From NCBI RefSeq assembly GCF_014844075.1, contig NZ_CP062165.1, positions 3,410,001 to 3,474,000 on the forward strand: a DNA stretch of 64,000 nt, written 5' to 3'. The notes beneath the pieces were generated by a model, which worked only from the letters and a program-made list of their open reading frames with translations, searched no databases and was not told the origin of the DNA. Below, piece after piece: positions 1 to 16,010 of this stretch; positions within the stretch are counted from its first letter, which is position 1, and each line of letters opens with the position of its first letter. The translations under genes and the position numbers were made by a program. Source of the stretch: Paenibacillus sp. JNUCC-31. Its GTDB lineage: Bacteria; Bacillota; Bacilli; Paenibacillales; Paenibacillaceae.

Positions 1-37
1 TATTTATCACGTTCATGCCGGACAGGTTGAACGCTAA
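1..37 (+). CDS. recF: RecF, C-terminal end only
   Basis: Frame 2 is open from the window edge and ends with TAA at 35-37, encoding IYHVHAGQVER. This resembles the short beta-strand end of RecF (a Y-x-V-x-x-G-x-V pattern), the SMC-like repair ATPase. RecF normally sits directly before remB and gyrB. Only about 11 residues are visible, so the call rests mainly on synteny with the genes that follow. Confidence 0.55.
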   Translation, partial: IYHVHAGQVER

Positions 38-50
38 GGAGTGAGGGCTT

Positions 51-299
51 ATGTACATTCATCTGGGCGGTGAGAAAATCATCCGTTCTTCCGAATTGGT
101 CGCTATTTTTGATATATCGATTGAAAAATCCTCAAAAATCTCCAAGCAGTATGTCACACATGCCGAACAGGAAAAAACAGTGGAGCATATTGGCGAAGAG
201 GAAGCCAAGTCCATTGTCGTGACCAAAAACATTGTGTACTACTCGCCTATTTCCTCAGCAACGCTCAAGAAGCGGGCTCACATTTTTCCTGATCTCTAG
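51..299 (+). CDS. remB: Extracellular matrix regulator RemB (YaaB, DUF370)
   Basis: The 82-residue protein starts MYIHLGGEK and ends with the family signature IYYSPISSATLKKRA-like (here IVYYSPISSATLKKRAHIF). It is close in length to B. subtilis RemB (about 81 aa). RemB is a small DUF370 protein that promotes biofilm matrix gene expression alongside RemA. The ATG follows AAGGAGTGAGGG at 36-47. It lies 14 bases after recF and before gyrB, as in B. subtilis, so it is probably cotranscribed with recF. Confidence 0.9.
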   Translation: MYIHLGGEKIIRSSELVAIFDISIEKSSKISKQYVTHAEQEKTVEHIGEEEAKSIVVTKNIVYYSPISSATLKKRAHIFPDL

Positions 300-350
300 C
301 ATCTGCGGTACGAGTTATTGTGCCTTCTGCTGCTTGTCTTTATTTAGACA

Positions 351-389
351 GCATGCCGAAATCAAGGGAAGATCCCCATTTCAGCATGC
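351..389 (+). repeat. Long hairpin in the gyrB leader
   Basis: Arms GCATGC (351-356) and GCATGC (384-389) pair, continue after one mismatch with GAAAT (358-362) and ATTTC (378-382), and enclose a small GGGA/TCCC stem. There is no good T-run after it, so it is a poor intrinsic terminator. It lies in the 143-base remB-gyrB gap and could be a leader structure for gyrB or an mRNA stabiliser. Confidence 0.6.
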
Positions 390-397
390 ATTCTTAG

Positions 398-2353
<1,956 letters not shown>

Positions 2354-2365
2354 CGATATCGGAAG

Positions 2366-2390
2366 AGGCGCCTGCGAGGGCGCCTTTTTA
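2366..2390 (+). terminator. gyrB intrinsic terminator
   Basis: AGGCGCC, loop TGCGAG, GGCGCCT, then TTTTTA, beginning 12 bases after the gyrB stop. Confidence 0.85.
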
Positions 2391-2430
2391 CATTATGGAG
2401 TCATGAAATAGAGATATAGTTGTGTTTCTC

Positions 2431-3381
2431 CTATCGGCGTACACGGCTTTTGGCAGAAGAGGCCTGGGCTTTATGGGATGCACGAGATGTTTTCCCTTTT
2501 TTAGAGGGTAATCTGCCGTAAGCCCTCGCATAACGTTTGATCTTCCGGTACGTTTCTTTATCAGGGAGTAAGCCAAAAGCATAGATGCCTGGCAATGTGT
2601 TGACTTCTAGAATCCATGGCTGTCCGTCTTCATCCAGAGCGATATCGATACCAATCTCTTTGATTCTTGGAAATGACTTCTGTAACTGTACCGCTGAATG
2701 AATGCCTAAGCGATATAGCTCACTGCGCAATTGCTCGAATCGTTTCTGGTCAAAATGGGGGCGTACCAACTCGTTAAAGGTGGCCAGCCGTCCGCCGCCA
2801 TGAATATTGGTAATAATTTTGCCCGGCGCAGCAATTCTCCCCAGAATACCTGTCGTTTCCCAGTTATGTTGTAGATTTTTCTGAGTCAGTACCCGGAGGT
2901 CAAAAGGCAACCCATTATGTTTCATCAGCGGGATCCCTTGCTGAATGATGTAATCCCGCTTCTGGATATGCTCATTAAGCGCCAAAGCCAGTTCATCGAG
3001 GGAATTGAAGTATTTCTCCTCTGTCCCATATCGAAGCTCATACGTTGTTATGGGGACCTCAGCAGAGACTTCGGCGTCAACTTCAGCTTCAGCTGTGGAA
3101 GGAGAGAGTCGATCATCAGCGTTTTCGGATGTTGTTTCTTCCGTGTTGGAATTCACGGAATGGATCGGCAGCGGTTGTACACGGGCGGCTTTAACCCGCA
3201 TGACGCCATTGCCATAGGTTCCCCGATCCGGCTTGATGTAGTTTGACTCAAATAATTCAGTCATCCGTTCCAGGCTTTGGCGGCTATATTGTCTGGTCAT
3301 CGGTATATATCCATTCACACTACGGCTGCGTTGTAACACAGCTGTCTTGGTCCATTTGCTGGAGACACGCTGGATGCCCAA
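2431..3381 (-). CDS. YheC/YheD-family ATP-grasp protein, spore coat associated
   Basis: The 316-residue product resembles Bacillus YheC/YheD endospore coat-associated proteins: KWTKTAVLQ, then YIPMTRQYS, then YIKPDRGTYGNGVMRV, and a C-terminal ATP-grasp-type block with ALDEDGQPWILEVNTLPG. The last part carries the metal-binding acidic and Asn residues of the ATP-grasp fold. A Ser/Glu/Ala-rich insert (about residues 76-105) is unusual. The only in-frame start is TTG, 11 bases after AGGAAAGG. It is convergent to gyrB and divergent from gyrA. The substrate is unknown; the spore coat role is inferred from the family. Confidence 0.8.
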   Translation of the reverse strand: MGIQRVSSKWTKTAVLQRSRSVNGYIPMTRQYSRQSLERMTELFESNYIKPDRGTYGNGVMRVKAARVQPLPIHSVNSNTEETTSENADDRLSPSTAEAEVDAEVSAEVPITTYELRYGTEEKYFNSLDELALALNEHIQKRDYIIQQGIPLMKHNGLPFDLRVLTQKNLQHNWETTGILGRIAAPGKIITNIHGGGRLATFNELVRPHFDQKRFEQLRSELYRLGIHSAVQLQKSFPRIKEIGIDIALDEDGQPWILEVNTLPGIYAFGLLPDKETYRKIKRYARAYGRLPSKKGKTSRASHKAQASSAKSRVRR

Positions 3382-3668
3382 GAGCCATCAGTCCTTTCCT
3401 GTTATGTGGGGCTTTCTAAGAGTGATAGACGCGGAGAAATCAAAGGACAAGAGATGATTTCAGTGGTATAATAGAGAAATATGGCGTTTTGTGCGGTTTT
3501 GTTGCACATTTGTAGTTTGATCGTAATACGGGAACGGCTTATGCATGAATACACACGTACATCTGCCGCTTTTCTAGCATTGTATGTGCAAATGGGGAGG
3601 AAGGCAGGGCGAACCCCCAGACGCTCTGAAGTTCCCGAAAGAAAGGCTATTGCCCAGCGGACGTTTAA

Positions 3669-3697
3669 TTGTTTACCTTTTGTGAAAGTAATATAAT
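3669..3697 (+). promoter_or_regulatory. Probable sigma-A promoter of gyrA
   Basis: TTGTTT (3669-3674), a 17-base spacer, then TATAAT (3692-3697), about 105 bases before the gyrA start. The rest of the 3382-3803 gap holds no convincing gene; several overlapping short reading frames there lack homology and Shine-Dalgarno support. Confidence 0.65.
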
Positions 3698-3803
3698 AAA
3701 GAGTAGCGTCCTTGTGCGGTTTTAGCCTTGTTAGGCTCTTCACATATAATCGATTTTGAATGACGAATGGAATGTTTGTTGAAGGACAAGAAGGAGGTCC
3801 AGC

Positions 3804-6359
3804 ATGGCGGAAGAAATGAACTCGCAGATTAAAGATCGGGATATTGGCGTCGAGATGCGTGAATCGTTTATGGATTATGCGATGAGCATTATTGTGAGCC
3901 GTGCCTTACCTGACGTTCGTGACGGATTGAAGCCGGTTCACCGGCGTATTCTGTACGCAATGTCAGAGCTCGGCATGACACCCGATAAACCACATAAAAA
4001 ATCAGCCAGAATCGTCGGCGAAGTTATCGGTAAGTATCATCCGCACGGTGACTCTGCTGTATACGAAACGATGGTACGGATGGCACAGGACTTCTCCCTG
4101 CGCTACATGCATGTAGATGGACATGGTAACTTTGGATCGGTGGATGGCGATATGGCAGCAGCCATGCGTTACACGGAAGCACGGTTGTCCAAAATTGCCA
4201 TGGAAATGCTTAGAGATATCAACAAGGATACGATTGACTTCCAGCCGAACTATGACGGTGAGGAAAGTGAACCTATCGTTCTACCTGCTCGTTTTCCTAA
4301 CTTGCTTGTCAATGGTGTCGGTGGAATCGCGGTAGGTATGGCAACCAACATTCCCCCTCATAACCTGGGAGAGGTCATTGACGGCGTACAGGCGATGATC
4401 CAAAATCCAGACATTACATCCATGGAATTGATGGATTACATTCATGGACCAGACTTCCCTACATCCGGTTATATTTTGGGACGCTCCGGAATTCGCCAGG
4501 CGTATCAAACCGGACGTGGTTCAGTAACGATGCGGGCCAAAACCAACATCGAAGAAAATAATAACAAGGCACGGATCATCGTTACGGAACTTCCTTATCA
4601 GGTGAACAAGGCAAGACTCGTTGAGAAAATTGCCGAGTTGGTGCGTGACAAAAAGATTGATGGCATTACGGATCTCCGTGATGAGTCTGACCGTAACGGT
4701 ATGCGGATTGTAATTGAGCTTCGCAGAGACGTGAATCCGGGTGTGGTACTGAATAACCTGTACAAGCATACAGCGATGCAGTCCACCTTTGGGATTAACA
4801 TGCTCGCGATTGTAAATAAAGAGCCTAAGATTTTGACTCTGCGTGAGGTTTTGTATCACTACTTGCAGCACCAGATTGAGGTTATTCGTAGACGTACGCA
4901 GTTCGAACTGAAAAAGGCCGAAGCACGCGCCCACATTCTGGAAGGCTTGCGTATCGCGCTGGATCATATCGACGAAATCATTGCGTTGATTCGTTCGTCC
5001 AGCAATACAGATGCAGCCAGAGAAGGTCTGATTGAGCGTTTCTCGCTCAGTCATGATCAGGCTCAAGCTATTCTTGATATGCGTCTGCAACGCCTGACAG
5101 GTCTGGAACGCGAGCGCATCGAAAATGAGTATAACGAACTGATGGTCAAAATTAAGGAATATCGTGAAATTTTGGCCAACGAGCACTTGGTGCTTGAAAT
5201 TATCAGCACGGAGTTGCAAGAAATCCGTGATCGCTTCAGTGACGATCGTCGTACCGAAATCACTGTAGGTGAAGAGAGCATTCTTGATGAGGATCTGATT
5301 CCTCGTGAAGAAGTTATCATCACCATTACCCATACAGGCTATGTGAAACGCCTGCCAGTATCCACATATCGCAGCCAGAAGCGTGGCGGACGTGGGGTTG
5401 TGGGAATGGACACCAAAGATACCGACTTTGTTGAGCATCTGTTTGTGACCAATTCTCACAATTACCTCATGTTCTTTACGGACAAGGGTAAGGTGTATCG
5501 TCTCAAAGCTTATGAGATTCCAGAGCTTGGACGTACAGCACGGGGAACACCGATTATCAACCTGATTCAGATCGAGCAGGGCGAATCGGTCAATGCCGTG
5601 ATTCCGGTTCAGGAATTCGAAAGTGACAAGTATCTGTTCTTTGCTACTCGTCAAGGGGTTGTGAAGAAGACACCACTTGAGGATTACACGAATATTCGCA
5701 AAGGCGGACTGATCGGGATTTCCCTGCGTGATGATGATGCCCTTATTGATGTTAAGCTGACAGACGGACAGCAAGAGATCATTATGGGTACAGCTCACGG
5801 GATGTCGATCCGATTCTCGGAAGGAAATGTTCGTTCCATGGGACGGAGTGCAACCGGGGTTAAAGGGATCACGCTTGATGAGCAGGACGTCGTAATTGGT
5901 ATGGACGTTGTAGATCAGGAACTGGATGTTCTGATTGTTACAGCCAAAGGTTATGGTAAACGTACCCCTGTCTGCGATTATCGGATGCAGACTCGTGGCG
6001 GTAAAGGGATCAAAACCATTAACGTCACAGATAAGAACGGTGCGGTAGTCAGTCTGAAAATGGTTAAGACAGAAGAAGATCTGATGATCATCACTTCCAG
6101 CGGTACGTTAATTCGGATGAGTATGGAAGGCATATCCACTATGGGTCGATACACGCAAGGTGTGAAGCTGATTCATATTCGTGATGAAGATGCCGTAGCT
6201 ACAGTCAGCCGAATTGACAAGAATGAGGAAGAACCAGACGACGATGAATTGCTTGAAGGTACAGAAGCCGCTGATTCTGAAGGTCCAGAGTCAACTCTGG
6301 ATGAGGGCGTGGTTTCCGATGCTGAAGTTGAGGGCGATGATTCAGGTTCCGACAACTAG
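3804..6359 (+). CDS. gyrA: DNA gyrase subunit A
   Basis: At 851 aa, the N-terminal winged-helix/tower region carries the catalytic tyrosine in AAMRYTEA (Tyr123). The quinolone-determining stretch [12 protein letters not shown] has Ser84 and Glu88, the wild-type state. The C-terminal beta-pinwheel carries the GyrA box QKRGGRG and repeats of it (QTRGGKG). A long acidic tail ([13 protein letters not shown] ... GDDSGSDN) follows. AAGGAGG lies 8-9 bases before the ATG. The partner gene is gyrB upstream. Confidence 0.98.
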   Translation: MAEEMNSQIKDRDIGVEMRESFMDYAMSIIVSRALPDVRDGLKPVHRRILYAMSELGMTPDKPHKKSARIVGEVIGKYHPHGDSAVYETMVRMAQDFSLRYMHVDGHGNFGSVDGDMAAAMRYTEARLSKIAMEMLRDINKDTIDFQPNYDGEESEPIVLPARFPNLLVNGVGGIAVGMATNIPPHNLGEVIDGVQAMIQNPDITSMELMDYIHGPDFPTSGYILGRSGIRQAYQTGRGSVTMRAKTNIEENNNKARIIVTELPYQVNKARLVEKIAELVRDKKIDGITDLRDESDRNGMRIVIELRRDVNPGVVLNNLYKHTAMQSTFGINMLAIVNKEPKILTLREVLYHYLQHQIEVIRRRTQFELKKAEARAHILEGLRIALDHIDEIIALIRSSSNTDAAREGLIERFSLSHDQAQAILDMRLQRLTGLERERIENEYNELMVKIKEYREILANEHLVLEIISTELQEIRDRFSDDRRTEITVGEESILDEDLIPREEVIITITHTGYVKRLPVSTYRSQKRGGRGVVGMDTKDTDFVEHLFVTNSHNYLMFFTDKGKVYRLKAYEIPELGRTARGTPIINLIQIEQGESVNAVIPVQEFESDKYLFFATRQGVVKKTPLEDYTNIRKGGLIGISLRDDDALIDVKLTDGQQEIIMGTAHGMSIRFSEGNVRSMGRSATGVKGITLDEQDVVIGMDVVDQELDVLIVTAKGYGKRTPVCDYRMQTRGGKGIKTINVTDKNGAVVSLKMVKTEEDLMIITSSGTLIRMSMEGISTMGRYTQGVKLIHIRDEDAVATVSRIDKNEEEPDDDELLEGTEAADSEGPESTLDEGVVSDAEVEGDDSGSDN

Positions 6360-6405
6360 GATCCATATTCTATAACGAAAAATATTTCATGATTGCAATG
6401 AAGTT

Positions 6406-6436
6406 GGAGGGCTCCCATATGGGGGCCCTTTGTTAT
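6406..6436 (+). terminator. gyrA intrinsic terminator
   Basis: AGGGCTCCC, loop ATAT, GGGGGCCCT pairing, then TTTGTTATT. Confidence 0.8.
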
Positions 6437-6576
6437 TTACATAGCTTCAGGACCGTTCTCCTTGAAATCGGGATGTACAGCCTGATTTTTGAGTAATATA
6501 ATGGGAAATAACGTGAAAAACCAGGACTATGGTCTTGTTAATTATTATAGAAGAATGATGAGTGAGGGGAATAAAC

Positions 6577-7698
6577 ATGGGATTAATCACCCTGTCTGAA
6601 GTCAAACCAGGACTTAAACTGGGAAATGACGTGCAAACGCTTCGTGGCAATGTTTTGTTTCAAAAGGGCAAAGTCATTTTGCCCAAGGATGTGGAAGTGC
6701 TCAGAGCCTTTATGATTCATCAAGTGGACATTGAGCAAGAGAGAACGGGGGCAAGCAGTTCAGGTTCTAAGGCTTCATCAACGTCTTCAGGCCAGGCAGA
6801 AGGTAATGAGAAGAACGGAGAGCGAGGAGGTAAAGGCAGTAGCGCTGTCTCTGCACCGGTATTACCGTCCCTGCACGAAGAGTATGAGAAGATGGTGGCA
6901 TTAACTAAAAATGCGTTCCTATCGTCTCTGGCAGCTGAATTGCCTGTATATGAGCTTCGGACGCAGCTTGAAGTTTTGTTTACTCATCTCAAACAATATA
7001 ATGTGCTCACCTTTAGTCCACGAGTCATGCAAGAGCATGATTATGTTTATCACCATGCTGTATTAAGTGCGATTACGTCCTATCAGTTGGCCCAGTGGAT
7101 GGATTTGCCATCCAAGGACTGGATGCAAGTGGCTTTTGCAGGATTGTTCCATGATATCGGTAATAACAAGGTGGACCCACAGATCCTCTATAAGCCCTCA
7201 ACGTTAACTGCTTCAGAGCAGGAGGAAATCCGTCAGCATACGAAATATGGATATCAGGTACTTAAACAGGCGAAGGCAATTAATGAAGGAGCTAGACTCG
7301 CAGCATTGCAGCATCATGAAAAAGTGGATGGATCAGGTTACCCGCTGCAACTCAGCGGCACGCAGATACATATTTATGCCAAAATTGTTGCGATTGTGGA
7401 TATTTTTCATGCGATGACCTTGGAGAAGATCTATCGCAAGGCACAGTCACCATACCTGGTATTGGAACAAATTCAAAGTGAGGCTTTTGGCAAATTGGAT
7501 CCTGCCATCGTGAATGTATTCATTCAACGTTCCACACAGATCCATAATGGTATTCGAGTGAAGCTTAGTAATAATCAAATCGGTGAGATTGTATTCTCGG
7601 ATCGGGATCATCCTACACGGCCGATGGTATCGGTGGAGGGAACGATCATCAATCTGATGCAACAAAGGCAGCTACATATCCAGGAGGTCATTGGCTAG
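6577..7698 (+). CDS. HD-GYP domain protein, probable c-di-GMP phosphodiesterase
   Basis: This 373-residue protein has an N-terminal block typical of HD-GYP proteins (LKLGNDVQTLRGNVLFQKG), a low-complexity Ser/Gly/Lys linker (about residues 57-95), and a C-terminal HD-GYP domain. Visible motifs are FHDIGNNKVDP near residue 191 and HHEKVDGSGYP near residue 245. The family hydrolyses cyclic di-GMP. The usual HDIGK lysine is replaced by Asn here. No membrane segment is seen. The ATG at 6577 is preferred over the upstream GTG because GAGGGGA lies just before it. It is a monocistronic gene before the rRNA operon. Confidence 0.85.
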   Translation: MGLITLSEVKPGLKLGNDVQTLRGNVLFQKGKVILPKDVEVLRAFMIHQVDIEQERTGASSSGSKASSTSSGQAEGNEKNGERGGKGSSAVSAPVLPSLHEEYEKMVALTKNAFLSSLAAELPVYELRTQLEVLFTHLKQYNVLTFSPRVMQEHDYVYHHAVLSAITSYQLAQWMDLPSKDWMQVAFAGLFHDIGNNKVDPQILYKPSTLTASEQEEIRQHTKYGYQVLKQAKAINEGARLAALQHHEKVDGSGYPLQLSGTQIHIYAKIVAIVDIFHAMTLEKIYRKAQSPYLVLEQIQSEAFGKLDPAIVNVFIQRSTQIHNGIRVKLSNNQIGEIVFSDRDHPTRPMVSVEGTIINLMQQRQLHIQEVIG

Positions 7699-7729
7699 CT
7701 TAATCTTCAGTTCATATATATGTGAATAG

Positions 7730-7758
7730 GGCCTTTCCAATATGGGGAGGCTTTTTTT
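7730..7758 (+). terminator. Terminator of the HD-GYP gene
   Basis: GCCTTTCC, loop AATAT, GGGGAGGC, then a seven-T run. It insulates the rRNA promoters downstream. Confidence 0.8.
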
Positions 7759-7928
7759 AATAACTTAATGTGGTGTAAAGTAAGAGAAGCATAAGAATAG
7801 CAAGTAAAGGCGGAGTGAAGTAATTCGCTCGCGATGTAATAAAGCAAAATAATATATAGATGTTTAGCCAGATATAGGACCTATATTGGAGAGAGAGTAG
7901 AAACAGGTAAGTTTATTGAAAATAAAGC

Positions 7929-7957
7929 TTGCAATCGAAATCTGTACATGGTATATT
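7929..7957 (+). promoter_or_regulatory. rRNA operon promoter P1
   Basis: TTGCAA (7929-7934), a 17-base spacer, then TATATT (7952-7957). An A+T-rich stretch lies upstream (7909-7928), as expected for an UP element. Confidence 0.75.
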
Positions 7958-8038
7958 CTAATTCCGGACAAGAAAACACAAGAAATTCGGTGCGGCAAGC
8001 AAATCAAATAAGCTTCGAAAGAAACTTAAAAAAAGAGC

Positions 8039-8067
8039 TTGCAAAGTTGGTTCGGAAATGATATGAT
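8039..8067 (+). promoter_or_regulatory. rRNA operon promoter P2
   Basis: TTGCAA (8039-8044), a 17-base spacer, then TATGAT (8062-8067). It shares the same -35 as P1, 110 bases downstream of it; tandem promoters are normal for Bacillus-type rRNA operons. Confidence 0.8.
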
Positions 8068-8111
8068 ATAAAAGTTGCTGAGGAGAACAAAACTTGGTAG
8101 CGAAATGAGTT

Positions 8112-8124
8112 TGATCTTTGAAAA
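8112..8124 (+). promoter_or_regulatory. boxA-like antitermination site in the 16S leader
   Basis: TGATCTTTGAAAA matches the rRNA boxA consensus (TGYTCTTTRAMA). A second copy, TGTTCTTTGAAAA, lies in the 16S-23S spacer at 9975-9987. Both are expected Nus-factor sites. Confidence 0.7.
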
Positions 8125-8267
8125 CTGAACAACGAGTGAGTAACGATCTTGCTTGCAAGATCGACGCTGAGAAGTCGGTACACGTCTTCGGACGGTATGG
8201 TTTTGAAGCACAAATGAGATTTTTAATCTCGTCAGATTCAAAATGAGCTTATCGCTCTTTTCAATAC

Positions 8268-13083
<4,816 letters not shown>

Positions 13084-13162
13084 TATGCAGGTTGTAATCG
13101 CAAGTTTCGTTTCGGATCTAGTTTTCAGAGAATAAACTCTGAATGTAAGGCTAAGCTAAGCG

Positions 13163-13279
13163 TTTGGTGGCGATGGCGGAGGGGTTCCACACGTACCCAT
13201 CCCGAACACGACCGTTAAGCCCTCTAGCGCCGATGGTACTTGGACCGCAGGGTCCTGGGAGAGTAGGACGCCGCCAAGC
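13163..13279 (+). rRNA. rrf: 5S ribosomal RNA
   Basis: It begins TTTGGTGGCGATGGCGGAGG and ends GGACGCCGCCAAGC, with terminal stem TTTGGTGGCG pairing with CGCCGCCAAG. It follows 23S by about 80 bases and precedes the operon terminator. Confidence 0.97.
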
Positions 13280-13281
13280 AA

Positions 13282-13320
13282 AGAACCACTGCCGATGTTA
13301 TTCGGTGGTGGTTTTTATTT
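13282..13320 (+). terminator. rRNA operon terminator
   Basis: AACCACTGCCGA and TCGGTGGTGGTT form a stem with wobble pairs, followed by TTTATTTG. Confidence 0.85.
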
Positions 13321-13578
13321 GTTTATAAGGAAAGAATGAATAAATAGCTAGATGGATATGAATCAAATTCTGGCTTTGGAAACTGAACCAAATGGATGCA
13401 TACCGATAAATTAGCTTTTAAAGAGGGCGAGCGACTACTTGTTAAAAAGTCTCAAAATGAAGGTAACAGTTTTGTTACGGAAAACGCATTCGAAACCAGT
13501 ATAATAGGACTATGTTAAATATGCTAAAAGTACCTGACCACAGAGCTGGAATGTGCAGCTGTGAAAAGGAGGGTGTGT

Positions 13579-14016
13579 GTGATTAGTTGGCAAAGACTAC
13601 TTCTTCATTCGGTTCTCTTGCTCAGTCTGTTGAGCGTGCTTGTAGGATGCGGGGAAGCAGGATCTGCATGGACATCTTATGAAGGAGCGGTAAACGAGAA
13701 GGGTTTCCCGGTTCCTAAAGTGGCGAATAAATCTGACCAGTCTGAAAACAATTCGGATATGGATTATGTTCGATATACGCTATCTGGTATTAGTGAGAGT
13801 ACTAGCTTGCCTGAGGTATATCTAGACGAGATCAAAAGCTGGGGCTGGACAGAAAAGAAAGCCAAGAGTACGTCCAATGACTCAAGTTCCCTTCGTGTAT
13901 TTGCTAAGGAAGGACATACTGTACATTTAGCTGTACATGACGGTTTCTTTACGCTGATGGTCCCAAAAAGTGAAGCTGCCCAAACGACAGTGAAATCACT
14001 TGACGATGATGATTGA
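13579..14016 (+). CDS. Hypothetical lipoprotein
   Basis: The product is about 145 aa with a signal peptide ending in lipobox LVGC (Cys24 counted from GTG 13579), so it is probably membrane-anchored outside the cell. The mature part is polar, with a DYVRYTLSG segment and a charged end ending DDDD. I do not recognise a family. GTG at 13579 is preferred over GTG 13561 because AAAAGGAGGG lies 5 bases before it; the Shine-Dalgarno would fall inside the coding region otherwise. It stands alone between two terminators. Confidence 0.75.
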   Translation: MISWQRLLLHSVLLLSLLSVLVGCGEAGSAWTSYEGAVNEKGFPVPKVANKSDQSENNSDMDYVRYTLSGISESTSLPEVYLDEIKSWGWTEKKAKSTSNDSSSLRVFAKEGHTVHLAVHDGFFTLMVPKSEAAQTTVKSLDDDD

Positions 14017-14076
14017 ATAATTTTAGGATTGGTGTTGTGATTGAATAATTAACGATGTAATGGTCCGTATATAGCA

Positions 14077-14107
14077 AGCTCCCGATAATGATCGGGGGCT
14101 TTTTTGT
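14077..14107 (+). terminator. Terminator of the lipoprotein gene
   Basis: AGCTCCCGAT, loop AATG, ATCGGGGGCT, then TTTTTTG. The following 14108-14395 stretch holds no gene I can support; one good Shine-Dalgarno (AGGAGGTGG near 14210) is followed only by ATG TAA. Confidence 0.85.
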
Positions 14108-14395
14108 ATCCAACTTTGTATGAAAGGAGTTCGGCAATCAAGTTAAAGTATTTGGTTCTGGGAGGCGATGTGATTAAGGAGTAATATCAAGCCATACATA
14201 ACTCATTTAGGAGGTGGAGCGATACGATGTAATAACACCTGAGAGGACGAATCATGCCTCTTTAGAGAGGTGGAACTAAACTTATAGGGTAAAAGGCCAT
14301 AAGGAAAGGATGTGAGGGCTTATTACGTATTTAATAGCAGGAAGGTGGGTATCAAGGAATTCCAATGTAGTGAAGAAGAATATAGAAAATCATTT

Positions 14396-14484
14396 TGGGG
14401 ATAACCATTATAACTATGCCCATGCTGTGGATAAAGAGGGAGGGGGATAAAACAAATAAAGGTTATCCACAGTGGATAACCTTT
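14396..14484 (+). promoter_or_regulatory. DnaA-box-like cluster with a perfect palindrome
   Basis: Two exact DnaA boxes are present: TGTGGATAA at 14426-14434 (reverse) and TTATCCACA at 14463-14471 (forward). Two one-mismatch copies lie at 14396-14404 (TGGGGATAA) and 14472-14480 (AGTGGATAA). The last two boxes form a perfect 13-base inverted repeat (14458-14470 and 14472-14484) around one central A. Alternatively, read on the minus strand the palindrome is followed by ATTTGTTTT and could terminate the gene ending at 14625. Nothing else is seen from 14485 to 14624. Confidence 0.5.
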
Positions 14485-14624
14485 AAGGTTTTGAAGTATA
14501 ACGCAGTATTTCTAAAATTGTGGTAAAGTGGGACGGTCGTTTTGTAGAGTCTATGAATGAGCTTTATCGATTTATGTATTACGGAGTTCAAAAGTGCATT
14601 GGATATAGGTCATGAAGTAAACGT

Positions 14625-15149
14625 TTATTGCAGGTAATAGGAGACGTCTTGTTCGTTTAATTTGATGAGCCCGTCCTTGCGTTCGCGTGAAAGAACAAGA
14701 ACCACATATAAACGTGGGACAAGCAGCCACAGATGCCAGAATATCAATGAAAGGGTGAAGGGCAGAGGTGACCAAATTAAACAGACGGTAATGATACATA
14801 GTCCAATCCAGCTCATATTGAGGTGTACACGGACAAACATGCGATAGCTGAAATGTTGGTCTGGAATATAACCGAACCATGGCATATGGAGATTCCATCG
14901 CCAGCGCTTTGCATAGGAGGTACGCACCAACAGTAATATGGTTCTGGCGATGACATAATGAATCCACAGTGTAATTGGGCCTGCCAGAACAAAAAAGAAG
15001 AGGCCGGTCCAAGAGAATGCCAATAGGTTGAACAGAAGCATAATCACAGGCAGACTCAAGTAGCTAAAGATCACACTGCGGGCAATGTTCTTTTTTTTCA
15101 GAAGCCGGTATTGATAAAAGGTAGCTTTATTCTCCGGTTCGGCGATCAT
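14625..15149 (-). CDS. Hypothetical multi-pass membrane protein
   Basis: This 174-residue protein has about four hydrophobic segments: residues 25-45, 47-75, 112-131 and 133-155. It also has an aromatic, Arg-rich loop (YAKRWRWNLHMPWFGYIP). No catalytic motif or known family is recognised. A GGAGGATTTG-type Shine-Dalgarno precedes ATG 15149 on the minus strand. It is the only minus-strand gene between the rRNA operon and abrB, and it is absent from the corresponding B. subtilis locus. Confidence 0.7.
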   Translation of the reverse strand: MIAEPENKATFYQYRLLKKKNIARSVIFSYLSLPVIMLLFNLLAFSWTGLFFFVLAGPITLWIHYVIARTILLLVRTSYAKRWRWNLHMPWFGYIPDQHFSYRMFVRVHLNMSWIGLCIITVCLIWSPLPFTLSLIFWHLWLLVPRLYVVLVLSRERKDGLIKLNEQDVSYYLQ

Positions 15150-15689
15150 ACGATTACAAATCCTCCTTCTGGAATCACGTTCATTTGTAAAAGGGTATTC
15201 GTTTACATTTTATAAGGAAATGGATGTCACACTGATGGGAGGGTGCAATATATGACCTTATAGGTCCGCCCAGATTGAGGTACAAGATATATAGAGTAGG
15301 TGTGTGATCTTATACAAGTATACCTTTGAACGCTCTGGATGTCAGGTTCCCAATCGTGATGTATTATATATCGGCTGAATTTCCAAGTTTTTTTAAGAAT
15401 ATAGAATATAAATTTCAGAGAAGTTGAGGGAGGCAGTAAGCGCAGGAGAAAAGGCATCTAAGTGCAGAATACTTGGGAAGTACGCGGATGGATGTTTTTC
15501 TATAGTAGAAGAGGATACAATCTATGGAGCTACTGCTATGATGTACGGCGAAAGAAATGCGGCTAAATGCAGTCTGTCCCGTTGAAATATAGAGTGGTAG
15601 GCATTTTTCTTATGTTTTGTTTCGGTACAGACACCCACAGAGGGGTGGGGGAATATATATATTTTATAGAAAGAAAGCACTATGAAAAG
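15150..15689 (+). other. Gene-free stretch
   Basis: I see no supported gene in about 540 bases. Short reading frames here (for example on the minus strand 15227-15457) lack Shine-Dalgarno sites and protein-like composition. B. subtilis carries recombination and replication genes near here; none is present. Confidence 0.5.
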
Positions 15690-15720
15690 GTTTAAAATAA
15701 TAGAAACTGTGCAATACTGA
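15690..15720 (+). promoter_or_regulatory. Possible sigma-F type promoter of gin
   Basis: GTTTA (15690-15694), a 16-base spacer, then GCAATACTGA, 31 bases before the gin start. csfB is forespore-controlled in B. subtilis. The match to the sigma-F consensus is only partial. Confidence 0.35.
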
Positions 15721-15751
15721 TAGTAATACGCAAAACAAGGTGGGATGGTTG

Positions 15752-15937
15752 ATGGAAGGACACGCCGAACACACATGCATTATCTGCGAACAGCCAAAAA
15801 GAGAAGGCATTTTTATTGTATCTGAGTTTATATGTGACGCTTGCGAATCTGAAATGGTTCATACGGATGCACAGGATGCCAAGTACAATTATTTTATCCA
15901 TCAAATGAAGCAGATTTGGGTGCAAAAGAACGCATAA
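15752..15937 (+). CDS. csfB: Anti-sigma-G factor Gin (CsfB)
   Basis: A 61-residue protein with two zinc-binding pairs, CIICEQPKREG and FICDACESEM, in the Gin/CsfB arrangement, followed by YNYFIHQMKQIW. Gin binds and inhibits sigma-G (and SigE) so that forespore genes are not switched on early. ATG 15752 sits about 8 bases after AAGGTGG; GTG 15740 lies inside that Shine-Dalgarno and is rejected. It is monocistronic with its own terminator. Confidence 0.88.
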   Translation: MEGHAEHTCIICEQPKREGIFIVSEFICDACESEMVHTDAQDAKYNYFIHQMKQIWVQKNA

Positions 15938-15987
15938 CGAGCGTTAAATCATATCAGTGAACTGCATTGGAGCATACCAATGTGCAT

Positions 15988-16010
15988 AGAGGCCCAAAGG
16001 GCCTTTTTCT
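15988..16010 (+). terminator. gin terminator
   Basis: AGGCCC, loop AAA, GGGCCT, then TTTTCT. The remaining gap to 16281 shows no gene; TGATATAATG near 16131 could be a -10 region. Confidence 0.8.

Noticed and set aside
4521..5798. Long minus-strand reading frame across gyrA (425 codons)
   Set aside because: It lies wholly inside gyrA, has no Shine-Dalgarno or homology, and is explained by codon bias of the sense gene.
14160..14235. Good Shine-Dalgarno AGGAGGTGG followed by ATG
   Set aside because: The ATG is followed directly by TAA, so there is no product.
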